64,000 nt of DNA from Blautia hominis (GCA_002270465.1 NQOF01000007.1:302326-366325); one strand, 5' to 3'; positions 8,963 through 18,891 are shown, counted from the first letter of the stretch. Program-made: numbers and translations. Notes: generated from the letters alone by a model not told the origin.

Positions 8963-9853
8963 TTACTCCGCCTCCTTTTCAAATCTGTCTTCCGGAAACA
9001 GCCAGAGGTACAGATCCTCCAGCCTGGGCACTTCTTTTCTGGAATCTGCGATCCCCGGATCTTCAGACAAATATCGAACGGAGACCTTTCCGTTCTCCTC
9101 ATTTTTCAGATTTACGATCTGCAGCTTCCGCTCGTACACTGCAAGCTGCTCCAGGGGTATGGAACCGGTCCAGACCTTACCCTCCACCATGGTCACCAGC
9201 TCCTCTGTGGTACCGGAAGCCAGTATTCTGCCGTCTTTCATCACCGCGTTGCATGTAGCAATATATTCCACATCCGAGACAATATGGGTAGATATAAGGA
9301 CAATCCTGTCATGGGAGGCAAATTCCGAGAGCAGATTGCGGAATCGGACACGTTCCCCCGGGTCGAGGCCGCTTGTGGGTTCATCCAGTATCAGGACTTC
9401 CGGCTCATTGAGCAGGGCCTGGGCAATCCCCACCCTGCGCTTCATTCCGCCTGAAAGCTTTATGATCTTTTTCTTTCTCACTTCCACAAGTGACATGTTC
9501 TCCAGAAGTTCTCCTATCCTTCTTTTGCTTTCCTTTTTGTCCAGTCCCTTCAGCACTGCCATATACTCAAGATAATCCTGAACCGTAAATTCAGGATAAA
9601 ATCCAAACTCCTGAGGCAGGTAGCCGAAGATATCCCTGTATTTCTCCCCCAACACCTGAATGGAAATGCCGTCATAGAGAACCTTGCCCCCGGTGGGTTT
9701 CAGGATTCCGGCCACCATCCGCATAAGTGTTGTCTTTCCTGCCCCGTTAGCCCCCAGAAGTCCCCAGACTCCGGGTGTCAGCTTAAGGCTGACTTGACTG
9801 ACGGCTTCCTTGTCTTTATATTTTTTCGATATCTGATCAATTGTCAGCTCCAT
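8963..9853 (-). CDS. ABC transporter ATP-binding protein
   Basis: A 296-residue ATPase with Walker A (GANGAGKTT), the signature LSGGMKRRVG, Walker B (VLILDEPTSGLD) and an H-loop histidine (STHIVSD). The C-terminal 70 residues form the extension common in ABC-2 exporters. The ATG at 9853 is chosen because AAGGAGG lies 7 bases upstream; a start seven codons earlier would place that site inside the gene. It pairs with the downstream permease. Confidence 0.92.
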   Translation of the reverse strand: MELTIDQISKKYKDKEAVSQVSLKLTPGVWGLLGANGAGKTTLMRMVAGILKPTGGKVLYDGISIQVLGEKYRDIFGYLPQEFGFYPEFTVQDYLEYMAVLKGLDKKESKRRIGELLENMSLVEVRKKKIIKLSGGMKRRVGIAQALLNEPEVLILDEPTSGLDPGERVRFRNLLSEFASHDRIVLISTHIVSDVEYIATCNAVMKDGRILASGTTEELVTMVEGKVWTGSIPLEQLAVYERKLQIVNLKNEENGKVSVRYLSEDPGIADSRKEVPRLEDLYLWLFPEDRFEKEAE

Positions 9854-9864
9854 CTTATTCCTCC

Positions 9865-10647
9865 TTATATCCATGTCTCCACTGCAGTCTCTCTTCTTTC
9901 CACTTTGTTAAGCTGGATCACGTCCCACAGCACTGCCCCTGCACAGACAAACGCCCACCCGGCCCGGAAAGACTGCTCATAAAAACCGTAATAAAAATAA
10001 TACATCAGCAAAAGGATCACCACAGCTCCCATCCCTGTGGCAAGGCAGGTTATGAGCACGTATTTGATCTGCACATGCGCGGCAATAGTTATATAAATAC
10101 TCCCCAATATGAGAAACGGCACCAGCAGGTATAACACCGCAACCCCCGGATTTCCTCCCATGCCTCCCACCGCAAGGAAAAACAGCAGTGTCAGCATCAG
10201 AAAATTTCCCGCTCCGATCATTACCAGCCGGGCGATCAGCAGGCGGTTTGAAGAGAACCGGGAAACCTGTTCTGTCTCTGCCATCTGATAGCGCCTGGAC
10301 CTGGCCAGTATGGGCAGAGTGGGAAAGAGCAGAAGAACACTTCCAAAACACAGCAGCACCGGAAGATGCCTGCCCCACAAATACTCGATATCACCGGCGC
10401 AAACCGTATAGATCAAGAAATACACGACAACCAGAGACGCTGCCTGCATGCTCCATATTTTCCAGCCTAAAAATCTGGCCTGGCTGATCATAAACTGCCA
10501 GAAAGAAATCCTCCTTTTCCCGGAAGCGGTGCGGTATGCCTGTCTGGCCGCCAGCATCACAGCCTCTCTTCCCCTCTCTTCCGTATCCGGTTCTGTTTTT
10601 TCATGCAGACATTGTAAAAGCTTTTTTTCTATCTCAGATCTCCTCAT
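9865..10647 (-). CDS. Integral membrane protein of an ECF sigma/ABC operon, unknown function
   Basis: A 260-residue protein with a charged cytoplasmic N terminus of about 60 residues and six predicted transmembrane helices. It overlaps the sigma-factor gene by 14 bases and is followed 11 bases later by the ABC ATPase. The position, second after an ECF sigma gene, is where an anti-sigma factor is often found, and the soluble N-terminal region could bind sigma. No zinc-binding HxxxCxxC motif of classic ZAS anti-sigma factors is present, so that role is only a guess. It could instead be a further exporter subunit. Confidence 0.75.
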   Translation of the reverse strand: MRRSEIEKKLLQCLHEKTEPDTEERGREAVMLAARQAYRTASGKRRISFWQFMISQARFLGWKIWSMQAASLVVVYFLIYTVCAGDIEYLWGRHLPVLLCFGSVLLLFPTLPILARSRRYQMAETEQVSRFSSNRLLIARLVMIGAGNFLMLTLLFFLAVGGMGGNPGVAVLYLLVPFLILGSIYITIAAHVQIKYVLITCLATGMGAVVILLLMYYFYYGFYEQSFRAGWAFVCAGAVLWDVIQLNKVERRETAVETWI

Positions 10648-11167
10648 ACGGAATCCCTCCTTTCCCCAATTCTTTTTTCATCCGCTTCAGTGCGGCCCGC
10701 AGTCTGGACTGTACGGTCCTTTGCGGCAGATTCAAAATCTGTCCAATCTCCTTTTGTGTCAGTTCATGGGCAAACCGCAGGTATATGATCTCTCTCTGCT
10801 CTTCCGGCAGTTCTTTGATGAGCAGCATAAAGTCCATCTCTGTCTCAGCTCTCTTAAATCCTTGTTCCAGGCATTCAAACGTATCCGGTAGCTGTTCCTC
10901 CTGATGTTTTTTTCTCCACATATCCACACATGTATTGGCTGCCACCTGGTATAAAAAAGCACGGAATTTCCCCTTGTGTATATATCTGTCCAGATACCGC
11001 ACGGTCTTTAAAAAAGTCTCTTGTACGGCATCCTCCGCGGTCTGCCTATCCGCTGTGTGGCAGATACAGTACCGCAGAATATCGCTATAGTACAGGGATA
11101 TCAGCTCATCCAGGGCGCTCATATCTCCATGTTCCAGTTCTTTGATCAATTTGTCTTCACGCGTCAA
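10634..11167 (-). CDS. ECF-family RNA polymerase sigma factor
   Basis: A 177-residue sigma-70 family protein with region 2 at about 20-90 (DAVQETFLKTVRYLDRY and the aromatic FRAFLYQVAANTCVD) and region 4 at about 115-165 (LPEEQREIIYLRFAHELTQ, helix-turn-helix ending RTVQSRLRAALKRM). It starts with TTG, supported by AGGAGG eight bases upstream. It is first in a four-gene operon with a membrane protein and an ABC exporter that it probably controls. The upstream 95 bases are AT-rich and may hold its promoter, but I could not pick a convincing ECF motif. Confidence 0.92.
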   Translation of the reverse strand: MTREDKLIKELEHGDMSALDELISLYYSDILRYCICHTADRQTAEDAVQETFLKTVRYLDRYIHKGKFRAFLYQVAANTCVDMWRKKHQEEQLPDTFECLEQGFKRAETEMDFMLLIKELPEEQREIIYLRFAHELTQKEIGQILNLPQRTVQSRLRAALKRMKKELGKGGIPYEEI

Positions 11168-11260
11168 GATTTTCCTCCTACAGGGCGTCCCCTATATAAT
11201 AAAACGTATCCAAACATGGAAAATGATTTAATCATTTCATTTTATCAAAAAAAGTCATAA

Positions 11261-11302
11261 AAAAATACCGGTCTGCATAGTATCCTGCAGACCGGCACTC
11301 TT
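11261..11302 (-). terminator. Terminator of the dockerin/cohesin operon
   Basis: A perfect GCCGGTCTGC / GCAGACCGG stem with a 10-base loop is followed on the minus strand by ATTTTTTT. It lies 18 bases after the cohesin gene and cleanly separates it from the sigma operon. Confidence 0.9.
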
Positions 11303-11319
11303 TTATAACTGTTTTCTGA

Positions 11320-12126
11320 TCATGATTCTTTTTTCTTTTTTGCTGCTGCTACGGCGGCTATCACTACTGCTGCCGCTCCAACACCCAGAACAGGGAATAA
11401 AATGTTGGTATCATCCCCGGTCTTTGCTGATTTGGAGGTTGTTGTGCCGTTTCCGGATTTTTTGGCTGGGGTAGTGGTTGGTGTGGTTCCCTTATTGCCG
11501 TTTCCGTCGTTCTTGTCACTGCCCTGGCTGCCGTCATCCCCGCCCGGATTTTTGTTATCATCTTCGCCCGGTTTGTTGTCATCTCCGCCTGGCTTATTGT
11601 CATCTCCGCCCGGATTGGGATCCTCACCCTTTGCTTCCACAGTAATGGAAGCCGTATGCGTTTTATTGTTCTCAATATTGCCGTTTTCTCCGGCCAGTTC
11701 TTCAACATCTACCTGAATGTCTGCTGTATCGCCGGCTTTAACACCGTCTGCCAGCTGGAATGTCAGGTCAAGCAGACTGCCGTCCTCTGCAAGAGAGGTG
11801 GAAGAAGCAAATGCTGCTACGATCTCACCTTCATCTTTATTCCCTGTCAGGCAGTCATTGACTTCACACAAGGCCCCGGACAGCGCACCTCCGGCGCTGT
11901 CCGCAGTGAGGACAAGTTTGGAAGCATCGTAATGGATACGGATTTTTCCGTTGGTCACTTCCTGGGCGTTTGTGATCTCACAAGCCACCTGAACCTGGCT
12001 GCCCTCCTGAGCCTTACCTGTGTTTAATGCGATTTCTGTTCCACCTGCGGCCCAGACAGGCATTGCCTGTACAAACAGAAGTGCACTCATACATAACATT
12101 GCTATTTTCCTGGTTCTCTTTTTCAT
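11320..12126 (-). CDS. Cell-wall-anchored cohesin-domain protein
   Basis: A 268-residue protein with a signal peptide (1-27), one cohesin-like domain (about 28-165), an Asp/Gly/Pro/Lys-rich linker with PGGDDNK repeats (about 166-230) and a C-terminal sorting signal. The sorting signal is AKTGD at 234-238 (an LPxTG-like variant), a hydrophobic stretch and KKKK. The cohesin fold is inferred from the strand pattern (KIRIHYDASKLVL, later LLDLTFQLADGVKAGD). It would sit on the peptidoglycan and hold a dockerin partner. The gene just upstream (39 bp, same strand) encodes a giant protein ending in a dockerin, the obvious candidate. No sortase gene lies in the window. Confidence 0.85.
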   Translation of the reverse strand: MKKRTRKIAMLCMSALLFVQAMPVWAAGGTEIALNTGKAQEGSQVQVACEITNAQEVTNGKIRIHYDASKLVLTADSAGGALSGALCEVNDCLTGNKDEGEIVAAFASSTSLAEDGSLLDLTFQLADGVKAGDTADIQVDVEELAGENGNIENNKTHTASITVEAKGEDPNPGGDDNKPGGDDNKPGEDDNKNPGGDDGSQGSDKNDGNGNKGTTPTTTPAKKSGNGTTTSKSAKTGDDTNILFPVLGVGAAAVVIAAVAAAKKKKES

Positions 12127-12165
12127 ATAGGTTACCTGCCTGTTCTCCTGGATTTTCCTTTAAAA

Positions 12166-15100
12166 TCAGAATGTAGTGATTTTCTCTGCTGACAACTGCA
12201 GAATTTTGGTTGCATCTGTTGTATTGGTTTCATTATCTACATTCACGTCACCAATCAGGATCTGCTCTTCCGTCAGCTCTTTGAGTCCTACGCTGTACTG
12301 CAGGAGCAGTGCACTGTCTGCTGCATTTACAACACCGTTCAGATCCACGTCACCGAGAAGTCTTACTTCTTCACATTCTTTGATCAGTGCTTTTAATACA
12401 GCGTTGATCTCATCCTGAACTGCTTCCGGATCATCATAGACTGTCTTAGCATTATCAACTGCTTCCTGCAGTCCCTCAATACTTCCTGCCAGATATCTGC
12501 CTGCGTTATCAAGTATATTCTGAGCTTTTGCCAGCGCTGCTTCCAGCTCTGCTTTATTGCCCTTGAAGATAAGACCTGCAATGGCTTCTTCCAGTGCGTG
12601 ACGGGCATCTCTTGCTTCCTGTCCTGTCAGTTCCGTATTGGCTGCTGTCTCTTTTGCCGCATTCAGTTCAGCCTGAAGTCTTTCCACGGATGCTGCTGTG
12701 TACTTGTCAGTATCCTTGAGGATCGCCTCTGCCTGCGCAATGATTGCATGGAGACGTGCAAAGTCTTTATCTAACATCTGGGATACTGCAGTGAGCAGAT
12801 TTGTTGTTGCCTCATTGACTGCCTGCTGTCCTGCCTCTACCTCGTCTTCGCCGTAAACGGTGTCAAATACAGTCTTAGCTGCCTCTAATGCATCTTTAAC
12901 TGCCTGAACACTGCCTTCTGTATAACGCTCTTCTGTTACAGGATCTGCAAGGATAGCTTCTGCTCCCTGGATCGCAGCTTCCAGACCGAATTTCTGTACG
13001 CCCGGTTTCAGTGCTGTGATCGCATTCAGCAGTTTTGAGGATGCATCATCAATCTGACCCTGTGTTGTTTCTGGGTTTGTCAGAAGACCATTTGCCTCAT
13101 TCAGAGCCTCTTCCACTGCTGCCCAGCTCTCCGGTGAGAAGGACTGGCTGCCGTTTGCAAGATTCTCTGCCATGGTGATAGCTAATTCCAGACCCTTGGT
13201 GTCTACCGTTAAGCTGACCTGGACGGTGAAGGATGCAGTCATAGCTGTTTCACCCTCTGTATAAGTCACTGTTATTTCTTTTGGTCCAATCACACTGGAA
13301 TCAAATCCTGTGATGGTATACTCCTCTGCTGTCAGTTCTCTTGTAGTTCCGTCGTTGTATACAGCCTCCACTACGATTCCTTCTGCACTGAACTCTTCGC
13401 CTAACAGATACTCTGTCTTGGCATTTTCTGTGTTGATCGTGATGCTTTCCAATGCGATCTTAACCAGTACATCTTTCGCATTACCAAGAGCTACGATCGC
13501 GTCGGTAATCTCTTTCTGAGATGTAGCGTTTTCCAAAACCGCCTCTGCCGATGCAATTGCATCCAGGAATTTCTGGTAGCTTTCCGGTGTATAACCGTCT
13601 TCTCCAATTCCCTTCATCTCCTGGATCATGGCTTCCAGACCGGATGTCTCAAGTTTCTTGAAGGTTACTTCCAGCGTGTGGTTTTCAATTACATATTCAA
13701 ATGTAACTTTATTATTTTCCACTGCTGCCGGTTTGCCGTCAACAAGCACTTCATCAATCATATAACCTTTATTCGGTTTGATCACAAATGTTTTGTTTGT
13801 TTCACGGTCTACCGATACATCACCTGTCTGGCTGACGGTTCCGTTTTCACCTGCTGTGACACTGATGGTGTGTGATGGAACTTCATCGCCGTAGTATACT
13901 TCTTTTACAGTCATGTTGTGTAAATTTCTTCTGCTCTGCAGTGTATACTGTCCGGGTTCTGTGCTGTAAGGAACATTGGATGCACTTCCTAATTCAGTTC
14001 CGTCATACCACAGAGTCAGGTCGTATAAGCCTGCTGCTCTGCTGGCACTCGGTACAAATTTGAATATGATCTCATGCTCTTCATTTGGGGTAAGCGCATG
14101 ACCATAGGTAAAGTTACCCCAGCCTCCGTCTGCCGTTTTATCATAGAACCAGTTTCCGCCGCCTGCATCATATCCGAACATGATTCCGTTTCCAACCGTA
14201 AACAATGTCTGGTCTGCAACACTGTCTGTAGTAAAGCGGATACGGAATATACCCTGGTTGATAGCAGCGGCATTCATATCCTTGGCAACTCCGTTGCCGC
14301 CGATAGCTAATAACATACCTTCATCCGTAAGCTGTCCGGAGGCATTTGCATATTCAAAGTTTGCCTCGTCTGCTGCAGCAAAGTCCTGATAGTAAGTATC
14401 ATATTCTGCAACATTGACCGCTTCGGTAAATGCCTTCATAGCTGCTTCCAGCTTCACATATGCAGCTTCATACTCAGAAGCTTCCTTTCCTTCCGGAACT
14501 GCTTTAGCTTCCTCAATAGCAGCTTTGAATGTATCGACTGCTTCCTGGGTATATTCACCCGGTTTCGGTCCCACTACTGCTGCATTCATCTGTGCTTCCG
14601 CATCCTGGATCAAAGCGCCTAAATCTTCATATGTAAAGTTGTTCGGTACATATGTGAGCACTTTTTCCAGTGCTGTCACATGGCCTTCCGCATTGCTGAA
14701 GGATACATTGACAGTTACCGGTTTCCTTGTTGCTCCCTCTTCTGCCGTAAAGGTTACATTCATCAGTTCCGCAGCCTTCTTGAATGCATCCTGTTTCTTG
14801 ATTCCATAAGAGAAACGAACCGTCTTGGTTCCGTCCTCATTATCTGTTACCGTTGGTTCTACTGTCTTCAGAAGTGCCTCTTCATTTACTGCGGCACTAT
14901 CTGTATTTAAGGTAATCTGAGCCGGATCATAAGTATATTCCACAACTGCATTTCTGTACTTGTTGAAAATATTCTCCAGACCTACATTTACCTGATAGTT
15001 ATGGTTTCCTTTGTCCTCTGTACTTACTGTTGCTGCCGGGCTTCCCGTGATCTCCTCACCGTATACACCCAGCTCTGTCATGGACATTCCCCATTGATTG

Positions 15101-18100
15101 GCATTATTAATGGAGACAACCGCTACATACTGAGCTTCTGCCGGATCAAATTTCACCAGATTCAGTCCCGGATAAGCGCTGTTTACTGTCTTGACCGTAT
15201 TCCATGTCTCTCCGTCTGCAGAGACCTGAACCTCATAATCTGTGGCATAAGCGCCTGGTGTCCAGTCAACCGCAACAGTATCTACCATATATTTCTTTTC
15301 CAGATCAACGCTGATCCACTGGTTGTTGCCCTGTCCGCTGCTGTAACGTGTGGACTGGCTGCCGTCAACTGCGTATTTTGCTGCCATGGAGTCTGCTTCC
15401 TGGCCGCTTGCGTCTGCCGCTTTGTTCAGTGCCAGGTTCTCGCCAGTGATCTCCTGATAAGGCTCAACGATAACTGCATTGACAATGGCTTTTCCTTCGG
15501 CTGCTTTCAGTCCGATATCGATCAGACCGTCCTGTGCCTCCGCTGCAACCGTGATATCGTATGCTTTATTCTGTTCCGGAATGGTAAATCCTTCTTCCAC
15601 TACAGAACCGTTGACACTCACATCAAATGTTCCAGGTGTAAAATCATCTGCACTTGTATCATTAAAGTACAGTTTTACCCTGTAGATTCCAGGTGCCACT
15701 TTGAATTTGTATCCGAAGTCTTCACCTGCACGTCCGCTCTTCAGTGCGGTTCCAAGACCTGCATCGGGTACAGGTTTATTACCGGCAAGCTTGCTGTTGA
15801 TCTCCTCTGTTGAGGTGGAACCATTTGCGTACCAGCCGCTTCCTGTTGCTTCAAATTCTGCATCCTCAAACAGTCCGTCATGGTTGCCCATATTGGATGT
15901 ATCGGAGTTACCTGCATCCAGTCTCATATTCACTTCTGACATAACAGCCATATCTGCTGCGATACCATTCAGGATCGGATCCGTCATGGTTCCGGCTTCT
16001 TCACTGTATGCACTCTGGAGTTTCACAGTGATGACACCGCCTGCAGGATACACAGAACCGATTTCAATCACATCTGTGTCACCGGACAAGGTGTATCTCT
16101 CTTTCACTACCTCACCGTTTACCAGAACGTCAAAAGTACGCCCGGTTGTATCTTCCATCTCAGAAACATAGAGTTTCAGATTGTGGGAAGAATCTGATGC
16201 GTAAACCTTGTATTCAATTGTATCTGCAGTAACGCCTGTAGCATATACGCCGCTGCCGCTGCCGGTCAGTTTGGTATACTCCTCAACATAACCGGATAAT
16301 TTTTTATTTGCATCATAAGCCCGGTCAGCGCTGAATCCGTCAATGGCATCTCCGCCTACATTATAGGATTTGGAATGCTCCTGAAGGACAAACTGCCAGC
16401 CTGTACCTGCTGTGCCCAGAGAAAGTGTCCCGTCATCATTGCAGACAAGGAAGTTATCCCCGGATTTCAACTGATGAAGGCCGTTCTTTTTGTCAACGGC
16501 GGTCCAAACAGTGGAATCTTTTTCGGACAGAACTGCGCTGTCACCATCCGTATTTAAGTATAAGTACGCATTGCTCTCTGTATCCCAGATCTTAACCTTA
16601 TATCCGTCGCCCGCGTTCTCCATGACAAACTGGCTGCCTGAAGCGTTGACTTCCAGGCCATTTTCTCCGCTTGCAAGATATTCTCCGCATTCCGGATCAT
16701 ATACTTTATATCCCGCATTGCTCTCAAGTGCAAAGTCTGCACCCTGAACGCCTGTCATTTCCATAATACCGATATCAGGTGCGCCGTCATAGAGGGCATT
16801 TCCAAAGAAGTCGGTCTTTGCATTTCTGTCTGAAGTGTAATCCCAGAGTCCTTTATTTTCCGGGCTGGTTGCCGGAACTACATTGACATACACACCATTG
16901 CCGATAGCAGGTGAACCTTCCTTCAGCGCGTAGGCTTTCAGGGATTCCCAATCGGATGTGGCTGTCATACCATCCTCACTGATCGCAGCACTCTGGCCGC
17001 CGCCCGCATTTTCAAAGAGCGGGTCTGCCTGGATCGCATTAGGGATTTCACCGGGATCATGAATGCCGCTGGCTTCATATACCAGGTTTCCTGCCTGCTG
17101 CAGATAAGAGTTGTTCCAGCTTTCCGCCGTTGTCTCCGCACTGCCCCATCTACTGGTCACTTCTTCATTGTAGTTATAGTAAATGTTGTTGTACATATGC
17201 CAGTTGTAAGCACTTCCCATAGCGGAACCGCCGCCGTTGCTGTGGTTAAATACCCAGTTGGCGCCATCGTAATAGAATACATTATTGTAAATATAACTTT
17301 CCGAATTGGTATTTCCTGCACCGTGACGCCATGCAAGACCGTCATTCTGGCTCACATTATAGCGGATAACGTCTGTATTGTTATTACCCATCATAAGCAT
17401 AAAGCCCATAGGTGTATCATGGCTGTAATTGTACTCAAAAATGCTGCCTGCACACCAGTAATCACTGTCGTAAGAACAGCCGTCCTGGTTGTAGGCCGGT
17501 CCGTCAAAGCTCTCATTATAGCGGAATAAGGTGTCAAAAGAGTTCCATGCCCAGATACCTGCATTGGCTCCTTTTGCACGCATAGCCTGTCCGTTTACCA
17601 CGTTGTGCTCAACTACTGCGCCCTGTGATTCACAGACCAGGATACCGTCACCGCCGATATCACTCAGATAGTTTCCGACAATGTGGAGACCTCTCTGTGC
17701 CTGGTCTTTATAGCGGATATTATCATGACGTACACCGTCATTGGCCGAGTTGTTATCCGCATCATTATTGGGGTCATATCCGGCTTTATCCGGGTCATTG
17801 TTCCTGAACTGATCCAGGTCGGAAAGACGGATAGCCTTGATTCCTGTACGGTCACACTGGTCAATTCTGTTGTTTTGGATCGTTACGCCGTTGAAATAAG
17901 GGAAAACTCCCGCTTTTGAGCTGAAGATAACCTCAATACCGATACCGCCGTCAACTTTGTTTACACCGCGGTTTTCATTTCCGTCTACATCATGTACATA
18001 ACAGCCATCAATAACCACGGTGTTGTACTCTCTGTCACCTTCTAATGTTTTGTTAACAGTTTCCCGCTCATCAATGGTAACGTGAATACCCAGACGTCTG

Positions 18101-18696
18101 GGAATTACATCGTCGCTTCCGGAATTCAGGTTGTTTGAATCTCCTGCATCGCTTGTCTCATTGAAAGCGTCATCATTTGTGACTTCCAGTCCCGTTACAT
18201 ATGTATACTCCATATTCTGAATCAGGACTGCCTCTTTGTAACCTGCATATTCAGGTGTTCCGTCCGCATTGGTGCCGCCGGTCCTTCTGAATCCTCCTGC
18301 ATTGATAACAGGCATGCTTCCCTCGCCATATGTATTGATCACAATTGGCTTATCCTTGGTTCCCGTTCCTTTCGGTGCAAGCTGCTGGTTGTCAAAAATG
18401 CTGCCCTTTTTCAGGCTGATGCCGTCTCCGGGCTGCAGTTCGATGGTATTTACCTTAGCCAGAGTCTTAAATGGATTTGCCTCCGACCCGTCACCGCTTT
18501 CATCATTGCCGCCTTCACTGTCCACGTGGTAAACGGTTCCTGTGATCTCAGGAATTGTCTCTGTGACTGCCTCAGGTATGCTTCCCTGGTCCTCTACGGC
18601 CGCTTGTATATAGACCGGGAAATTAACTGAAGTGCAGACAAGAGCCGTAGCCAGTGTAGCACCAAACGCCCTGTTCCATCGCTTCCATGATTTCAT
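12166..18696 (-). CDS. Giant secreted beta-helix carbohydrate-active protein with FIVAR repeats and C-terminal dockerin
   Basis: A 2176-residue protein. Order (approximate residues): signal peptide 1-33; right-handed beta-helix 55-650; ricin-like trefoil 660-770; two malectin-like modules 775-1080; F5/8 type C (CBM32-like) 1085-1215; a cohesin-like module 1220-1350; FIVAR 1352-1428; LamG-like 1430-1605; bacterial beta repeat 1608-1685; FIVAR; Ig-like 1748-1828; about four FIVAR helical repeats 1835-2110; dockerin 2113-2176. The two calcium loops of the dockerin are GDVDLNGVVNAAD and GDVNVDNETNTTD. The beta-helix is probably a glycoside hydrolase or lyase acting on host or plant glycans; the specific activity is unknown. 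The ATG at 18696 has GGAAGGAG upstream; a TTG 18 bases earlier was rejected. It has no wall anchor of its own, so surface attachment probably goes through the cohesin protein. Confidence 0.88.
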   Translation of the reverse strand: MKSWKRWNRAFGATLATALVCTSVNFPVYIQAAVEDQGSIPEAVTETIPEITGTVYHVDSEGGNDESGDGSEANPFKTLAKVNTIELQPGDGISLKKGSIFDNQQLAPKGTGTKDKPIVINTYGEGSMPVINAGGFRRTGGTNADGTPEYAGYKEAVLIQNMEYTYVTGLEVTNDDAFNETSDAGDSNNLNSGSDDVIPRRLGIHVTIDERETVNKTLEGDREYNTVVIDGCYVHDVDGNENRGVNKVDGGIGIEVIFSSKAGVFPYFNGVTIQNNRIDQCDRTGIKAIRLSDLDQFRNNDPDKAGYDPNNDADNNSANDGVRHDNIRYKDQAQRGLHIVGNYLSDIGGDGILVCESQGAVVEHNVVNGQAMRAKGANAGIWAWNSFDTLFRYNESFDGPAYNQDGCSYDSDYWCAGSIFEYNYSHDTPMGFMLMMGNNNTDVIRYNVSQNDGLAWRHGAGNTNSESYIYNNVFYYDGANWVFNHSNGGGSAMGSAYNWHMYNNIYYNYNEEVTSRWGSAETTAESWNNSYLQQAGNLVYEASGIHDPGEIPNAIQADPLFENAGGGQSAAISEDGMTATSDWESLKAYALKEGSPAIGNGVYVNVVPATSPENKGLWDYTSDRNAKTDFFGNALYDGAPDIGIMEMTGVQGADFALESNAGYKVYDPECGEYLASGENGLEVNASGSQFVMENAGDGYKVKIWDTESNAYLYLNTDGDSAVLSEKDSTVWTAVDKKNGLHQLKSGDNFLVCNDDGTLSLGTAGTGWQFVLQEHSKSYNVGGDAIDGFSADRAYDANKKLSGYVEEYTKLTGSGSGVYATGVTADTIEYKVYASDSSHNLKLYVSEMEDTTGRTFDVLVNGEVVKERYTLSGDTDVIEIGSVYPAGGVITVKLQSAYSEEAGTMTDPILNGIAADMAVMSEVNMRLDAGNSDTSNMGNHDGLFEDAEFEATGSGWYANGSTSTEEINSKLAGNKPVPDAGLGTALKSGRAGEDFGYKFKVAPGIYRVKLYFNDTSADDFTPGTFDVSVNGSVVEEGFTIPEQNKAYDITVAAEAQDGLIDIGLKAAEGKAIVNAVIVEPYQEITGENLALNKAADASGQEADSMAAKYAVDGSQSTRYSSGQGNNQWISVDLEKKYMVDTVAVDWTPGAYATDYEVQVSADGETWNTVKTVNSAYPGLNLVKFDPAEAQYVAVVSINNANQWGMSMTELGVYGEEITGSPAATVSTEDKGNHNYQVNVGLENIFNKYRNAVVEYTYDPAQITLNTDSAAVNEEALLKTVEPTVTDNEDGTKTVRFSYGIKKQDAFKKAAELMNVTFTAEEGATRKPVTVNVSFSNAEGHVTALEKVLTYVPNNFTYEDLGALIQDAEAQMNAAVVGPKPGEYTQEAVDTFKAAIEEAKAVPEGKEASEYEAAYVKLEAAMKAFTEAVNVAEYDTYYQDFAAADEANFEYANASGQLTDEGMLLAIGGNGVAKDMNAAAINQGIFRIRFTTDSVADQTLFTVGNGIMFGYDAGGGNWFYDKTADGGWGNFTYGHALTPNEEHEIIFKFVPSASRAAGLYDLTLWYDGTELGSASNVPYSTEPGQYTLQSRRNLHNMTVKEVYYGDEVPSHTISVTAGENGTVSQTGDVSVDRETNKTFVIKPNKGYMIDEVLVDGKPAAVENNKVTFEYVIENHTLEVTFKKLETSGLEAMIQEMKGIGEDGYTPESYQKFLDAIASAEAVLENATSQKEITDAIVALGNAKDVLVKIALESITINTENAKTEYLLGEEFSAEGIVVEAVYNDGTTRELTAEEYTITGFDSSVIGPKEITVTYTEGETAMTASFTVQVSLTVDTKGLELAITMAENLANGSQSFSPESWAAVEEALNEANGLLTNPETTQGQIDDASSKLLNAITALKPGVQKFGLEAAIQGAEAILADPVTEERYTEGSVQAVKDALEAAKTVFDTVYGEDEVEAGQQAVNEATTNLLTAVSQMLDKDFARLHAIIAQAEAILKDTDKYTAASVERLQAELNAAKETAANTELTGQEARDARHALEEAIAGLIFKGNKAELEAALAKAQNILDNAGRYLAGSIEGLQEAVDNAKTVYDDPEAVQDEINAVLKALIKECEEVRLLGDVDLNGVVNAADSALLLQYSVGLKELTEEQILIGDVNVDNETNTTDATKILQLSAEKITTF

Positions 18697-18861
18697 ACAT
18701 TGCTCTCCTTCCAAAAGAATATTTACGCAATGAGCTTCAACACGCTGCGCTGATCAGCTTCCGTCATTTTGACAGGTGTCGCATTGCCGTGTCTTCTATT
18801 ATAGTCCACATATGAACATAAATTTTTACGATTTCTACTTGTTTTTCGTCATTTTCGACCA

Positions 18862-18891
18862 TTTATAATTCAAAAAGATACAATAATGCAA
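18862..18891 (-). promoter_or_regulatory. Candidate sigma-A promoter for the dockerin/cohesin operon
   Basis: On the minus strand a TTGCAT box is followed after 18 bases by TATAAA, about 165 bases upstream of the start codon. The long AT-rich 5' leader is otherwise featureless. Assigned by eye only. Confidence 0.45.

Noticed and set aside
9865-10647. Calling the membrane protein after the ECF sigma gene an anti-sigma factor
   Set aside because: Position fits, but no zinc-finger anti-sigma motif is present and six helices would be unusual; left as unknown.
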